64,000 bases of DNA. It comes from Bacteroidota bacterium. Lineage in GTDB: Bacteria; Bacteroidota; Bacteroidia; J057; JADKCL01. Both the position numbers and the translations under genes were made by a program. A model generated the notes under the pieces. The model saw only the letters and a list, made by a program, of their open reading frames with translations, did not search any database and had not been told where the DNA came from. Shown here in pieces: positions 61,985-64,000 of the stretch; the first letter of the stretch is position 1, and the number at the start of each line of letters is the position of its first letter. The DNA lies in the NCBI GenBank assembly GCA_016718825.1, contig JADKCL010000004.1:248001-312000 (forward strand), written 5' to 3'.

Positions 61985-62719
61985 CTACTTATATTCACCA
62001 GCATTCCCCTTTTTTAAGATTGCTTGGACAAGTTGCACATAACCTTCGTAACCCGCAGCATAGGCGCGATCTTCGGCAGGCTTTTGCTCCATCAAGAACA
62101 CCAACTCGTCCTTCAATGCCTCTGCAGCCCCATATACTTCAAACTCAGCATCACCCTCGCTTTCAACTTTCATCCGAGAGAACTTCTCAATCACTTTGGG
62201 AATCGCAAGTCTCCCAAACTCTATGATTTCGTTGGCATGAAATTCCTCGTGCTTTTCCACCTGCGGTTTTGACCAATAAGCCCCACCTGACCTCCAACCG
62301 TCTGGCTTGGGCATAAGAACTTTGGCGATTGTTTGGTAATTTTCCTGCGTGATGTAGGGACTATTTTCATCCTCGATATTCAGGTACTTCCCGAAAGCAT
62401 ACGGCCCAGGCCAAATCTCGATTTTGGGCCAACAAACATAATCTGCATTCACCCTGAATCTGTCACCCTCTTGTTTGATTGCCATGGAAGGCACTTCAAT
62501 GTTGGGGGTAGTGAGACCAAAACCCTTTTGGGGAGTCCCTTCCACAGAAACGATCTCACTCGAATAATTTACATGCAATTCAAAATTCCCACCCTCATTG
62601 GACGAATCGGCCGATTCACCGTCAGCAAAGCCAAACGCAGGCGGCATCAGCCCCTTCATCTTCTCGTTGGATTCCAAGCTGTTGGGCTTTTTCGACTGCT
62701 GATGTGTGTTTTCGTGCAT
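61985..62719 (-). CDS. HExxH-motif protein with MPPAF-type leader (candidate metallopeptidase effector)
   Basis: 244 residues; no signal peptide. The N-terminal 30 residues (MHENTHQQSKKPNSLESNEK; MKGLMPPAF) resemble the short leader found on Bacteroidota proteins loaded by extracellular contractile or similar systems (polar run then MPPAFxL). The C-terminal region holds HEEFH (H157-E158-x-x-H161), a zinc-peptidase motif, and conserved acidic residues further on (DAEFEVYGAAE, AYAAGYEGYVQ) that could give the third ligand. No family is recognised. First gene of a minus-strand unit with two lipoprotein genes. Confidence 0.6.
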   Translation of the reverse strand: MHENTHQQSKKPNSLESNEKMKGLMPPAFGFADGESADSSNEGGNFELHVNYSSEIVSVEGTPQKGFGLTTPNIEVPSMAIKQEGDRFRVNADYVCWPKIEIWPGPYAFGKYLNIEDENSPYITQENYQTIAKVLMPKPDGWRSGGAYWSKPQVEKHEEFHANEIIEFGRLAIPKVIEKFSRMKVESEGDAEFEVYGAAEALKDELVFLMEQKPAEDRAYAAGYEGYVQLVQAILKKGNAGEYK

Positions 62720-63057
62720 GGTACTTGGTTAAAAGTCAATTGGTAGGGCCAAGTTAAGGATTTTGCGGCAGGATACAAGGATTTCCGAATGGGTTTTTGA
62801 TTCACTGCGTTGGTCAGTGCTGGCTTTGTCAACTCATCACACCTCGCGCCGGGGAGTTGGCAAAACCTACTTTTGCGGTTGGCATTGGTCAGTGGCGGCT
62901 TTGCCAACTCAACACACCGCGCTCTGGGGAGTTGGCAAAACCTACTTTTGCGGTTGGCTTTGACCTTGGCGGCTTTGCCAACTCGACACACCGCGCGCCG
63001 GGGAGTTGGCAAAACCTATTCGCATGGTGCCATTGACCGCTTTACAAAACCTTCGCT
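62720..63057. other. Gene-free interval occupied by a 75-bp tandem repeat
   Basis: Units at 62811, 62886 and 62961 (period 75) are followed by a short tail to 63021. See separate repeat entry. The left part (62720-62810) has no recognised element but may hold the promoter of the 61985-62719 gene. Confidence 0.5.
62811..63021. repeat. Three tandem 75-bp units with inner palindrome
   Basis: Each unit contains ggcttTGCCAACTC (or gtcaactc), a variable 15-18 bases, GGGGAGTTGGCAAAACCTA and cttttgcggttggc. Arms TTTG(C/T)CAACTC and GAGTTGGCAAA can form a hairpin. Fourth copy at 60024-60079. Confidence 0.85.
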
Positions 63058-63723
63058 CTATCCCTGCAGGCGATTGACTTGTTGATGTTTCAACAGGCTA
63101 CGCATTTGGGTGATGGCTTGGGCATTGAGGAATTCCAGGCGCTGCGTGGAGGGGAGCCCCTGCTGAATGAACAATGCGTTGAGACTCTCAAGGTTGGCGA
63201 GTACCACAAGCTGCTCAAGGGTCGCGTGGTCGCGCATATTTCCATCCAAGCCAGCATTGGATTTCCGCCATTGGCTTGCCGTTTGACCGAAGAGCGCCAC
63301 ATTGAGAAGATCTGCCTCCGAGGCATAGATTCCTTGGATTTGGCCTGCAGTAACGGCCTTGGGAACCAGGTTTTCAAGAATTGAATCCGTGTGAATGCGG
63401 TAGTTCACCTTCGCCAACATACGGCTCACATTCCATTCCTTCTTTTGGCGCTTGGCTTCGTCCTGCTGCAAACGTTGGAATTCCATGATCAGATAAAACT
63501 TGAATTCGGCGCTGATCCAGGATGCAAATTCGAATGCAATGTCTTTGTGCGCATACGTGCCGCTCCCGTACCTACCCGCCTTGGAAAAGATTCCGATTGC
63601 ATCCGTTGCATCCACCCATTTCTTGGGCGTCATTACGAAACTATTGGAACCCGCCTCGTTTTTAAACCCCTCGAAATCGAGGGGTTTAAAAGCAGGATTG
63701 TTGAAAGATTCCCAAAGCCCCAT
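63058..63723 (-). CDS. KilA-N domain protein, N terminus missing
   Basis: 221 residues from the ATG at 63723. The KilA-N marks are MGLWESFNNPAFKPLDFEGF, GSNSFVMTPKKWVDATDAIG and FSKAGRYGSGTYAHKDIAFE-FASWISAEFKFYLI, followed by a coiled region. Complete members begin about 40 residues earlier with a DYISLTDIA-like stretch; an in-frame TAG 12 bases upstream rules that out here. Phage-derived KilA-N proteins bind DNA; many Bacteroidota carry them in host genomes in variable regions. It may still be functional, or a remnant. Two palindromes overlap or precede it. Confidence 0.85.
   Translation of the reverse strand: MGLWESFNNPAFKPLDFEGFKNEAGSNSFVMTPKKWVDATDAIGIFSKAGRYGSGTYAHKDIAFEFASWISAEFKFYLIMEFQRLQQDEAKRQKKEWNVSRMLAKVNYRIHTDSILENLVPKAVTAGQIQGIYASEADLLNVALFGQTASQWRKSNAGLDGNMRDHATLEQLVVLANLESLNALFIQQGLPSTQRLEFLNAQAITQMRSLLKHQQVNRLQG
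63660..63691. repeat. Near-perfect palindrome inside the KilA-N gene
   Basis: Arms TTTTAAACCCCTCGA (63660-63674) and its exact complement (63677-63691) with a 2-base spacer. It encodes F-K-P-L-D-F-E-G-F-K. Confidence 0.85.
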
Positions 63724-63769
63724 GACACCAATCTACACTGGATGAACCCATTACATGCTATTTTGAAAC

Positions 63770-63801
63770 TTTTAATTCCATCGAATTCGATGGAATTAAA
63801 A
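63770..63801. repeat. Perfect 32-bp palindrome upstream of the KilA-N gene
   Basis: TTTTAATTCCATCGAA directly followed by its complement. In one minus-strand frame it reads F-N-S-I-E-F-D-G-I-K, the same KilA-N motif as the downstream palindrome. Confidence 0.85.
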
Positions 63802-64000
63802 ATCAGTCTTGGCAGCGTGTGCGGAACGGATTCGAGGGTTGTCAGAATTATAAACCATTCCAATATGGCGATGTGCGTAGAGATGGGAAGCAAAGATACG
63901 TAATACGGATTGCCACGTCGAACGCGCTGAATCGGATGGGTTTTCGTGGATATTCGGGATCAGATTTACAAAATGCGGCAGCGCGCCCCACAGGATTTGT
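63802..64000. other. Window end, no gene assigned
   Basis: A minus-strand frame (63893 to 63633) holds LIFNSIEFDGIK and nothing else of KilA-N; the rest to 64000 shows no gene that can be supported. Confidence 0.3.

Noticed and set aside
62811..63021. CRISPR array
   Set aside because: 75-bp units are contiguous copies without unique spacers, and no cas gene is present.

Overview
The window is chromosomal DNA of a Bacteroidota bacterium. The evidence is type IX secretion (T9SS) machinery (PorX and two PorZ-type proteins), four proteins with T9SS C-terminal sorting domains, Bacteroidota-type families (DUF1573, DUF3078, DUF1460, DUF5916), and promoters of the TTG / 20 bp / TAnnTTTG type. The lineage cannot be resolved further from sequence alone; a Saprospiria- or Chitinophagales-like genome is a guess.

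Layout. 1-11.5 kb: a partial PDZ protease end, a DUF1573 protein, TatD nuclease, a DUF1460 amidase-like enzyme, a large DUF5916 outer-membrane protein, a metallophosphatase, a secreted beta-propeller-like protein, MscL and a DUF3078 protein. 11.5-15.6 kb: a sensory cluster (hybrid kinase, single-domain receiver, PAS kinase). 15.7-16.1 kb: RNase P RNA with its own terminator. 16.2-22.7 kb: a minimal T9SS-domain protein, recO, and two tandem PorZ-family genes. 22.9-29.6 kb: a membrane protein, HAD phosphatase, HD hydrolase, porX, tsaE and alanine dehydrogenase. 30.6-34 kb: a helical-repeat protein, a NifU-domain protein and an Mrp ATPase. 34.5-36.7 kb: a glycine-rich/SprB-like secreted protein. 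36.9-41.6 kb: a MacAB-TolC-like export operon. 41.7-43.1 kb: a RAYT transposase flanked by about 235-bp repeats. 43.1-44.9 kb: a LytS/LytTR pair. 45-52.7 kb: a toxin-antitoxin pair, AraC regulator, bestrophin, SDR enzyme and unknown envelope proteins among many palindromic repeats. 53.2-58.5 kb: a defence island (PLD/helicase/DUF3427 protein, HNH endonuclease, 5-methylcytosine methyltransferase). 58.7-64 kb: unknown proteins, including an HExxH protein followed by two tandem paralogous lipoproteins, and a KilA-N gene.

Working together: PorX (response regulator/PglZ) and the PorZ pair belong to T9SS control and cell-surface attachment, and the T9SS-tagged proteins here are candidate cargo. The TolC-HlyD-FtsX-ATPase operon is a separate ABC export route. 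The methyltransferase, HNH enzyme and helicase form a compact restriction-type locus.

Caution: mrp, the ABC ATPase, the HNH gene and the PLD/helicase gene each contain one or more short indels, mostly deletions, and one stretch holds a run of 33 G. Consensus error is a serious alternative to true gene decay.
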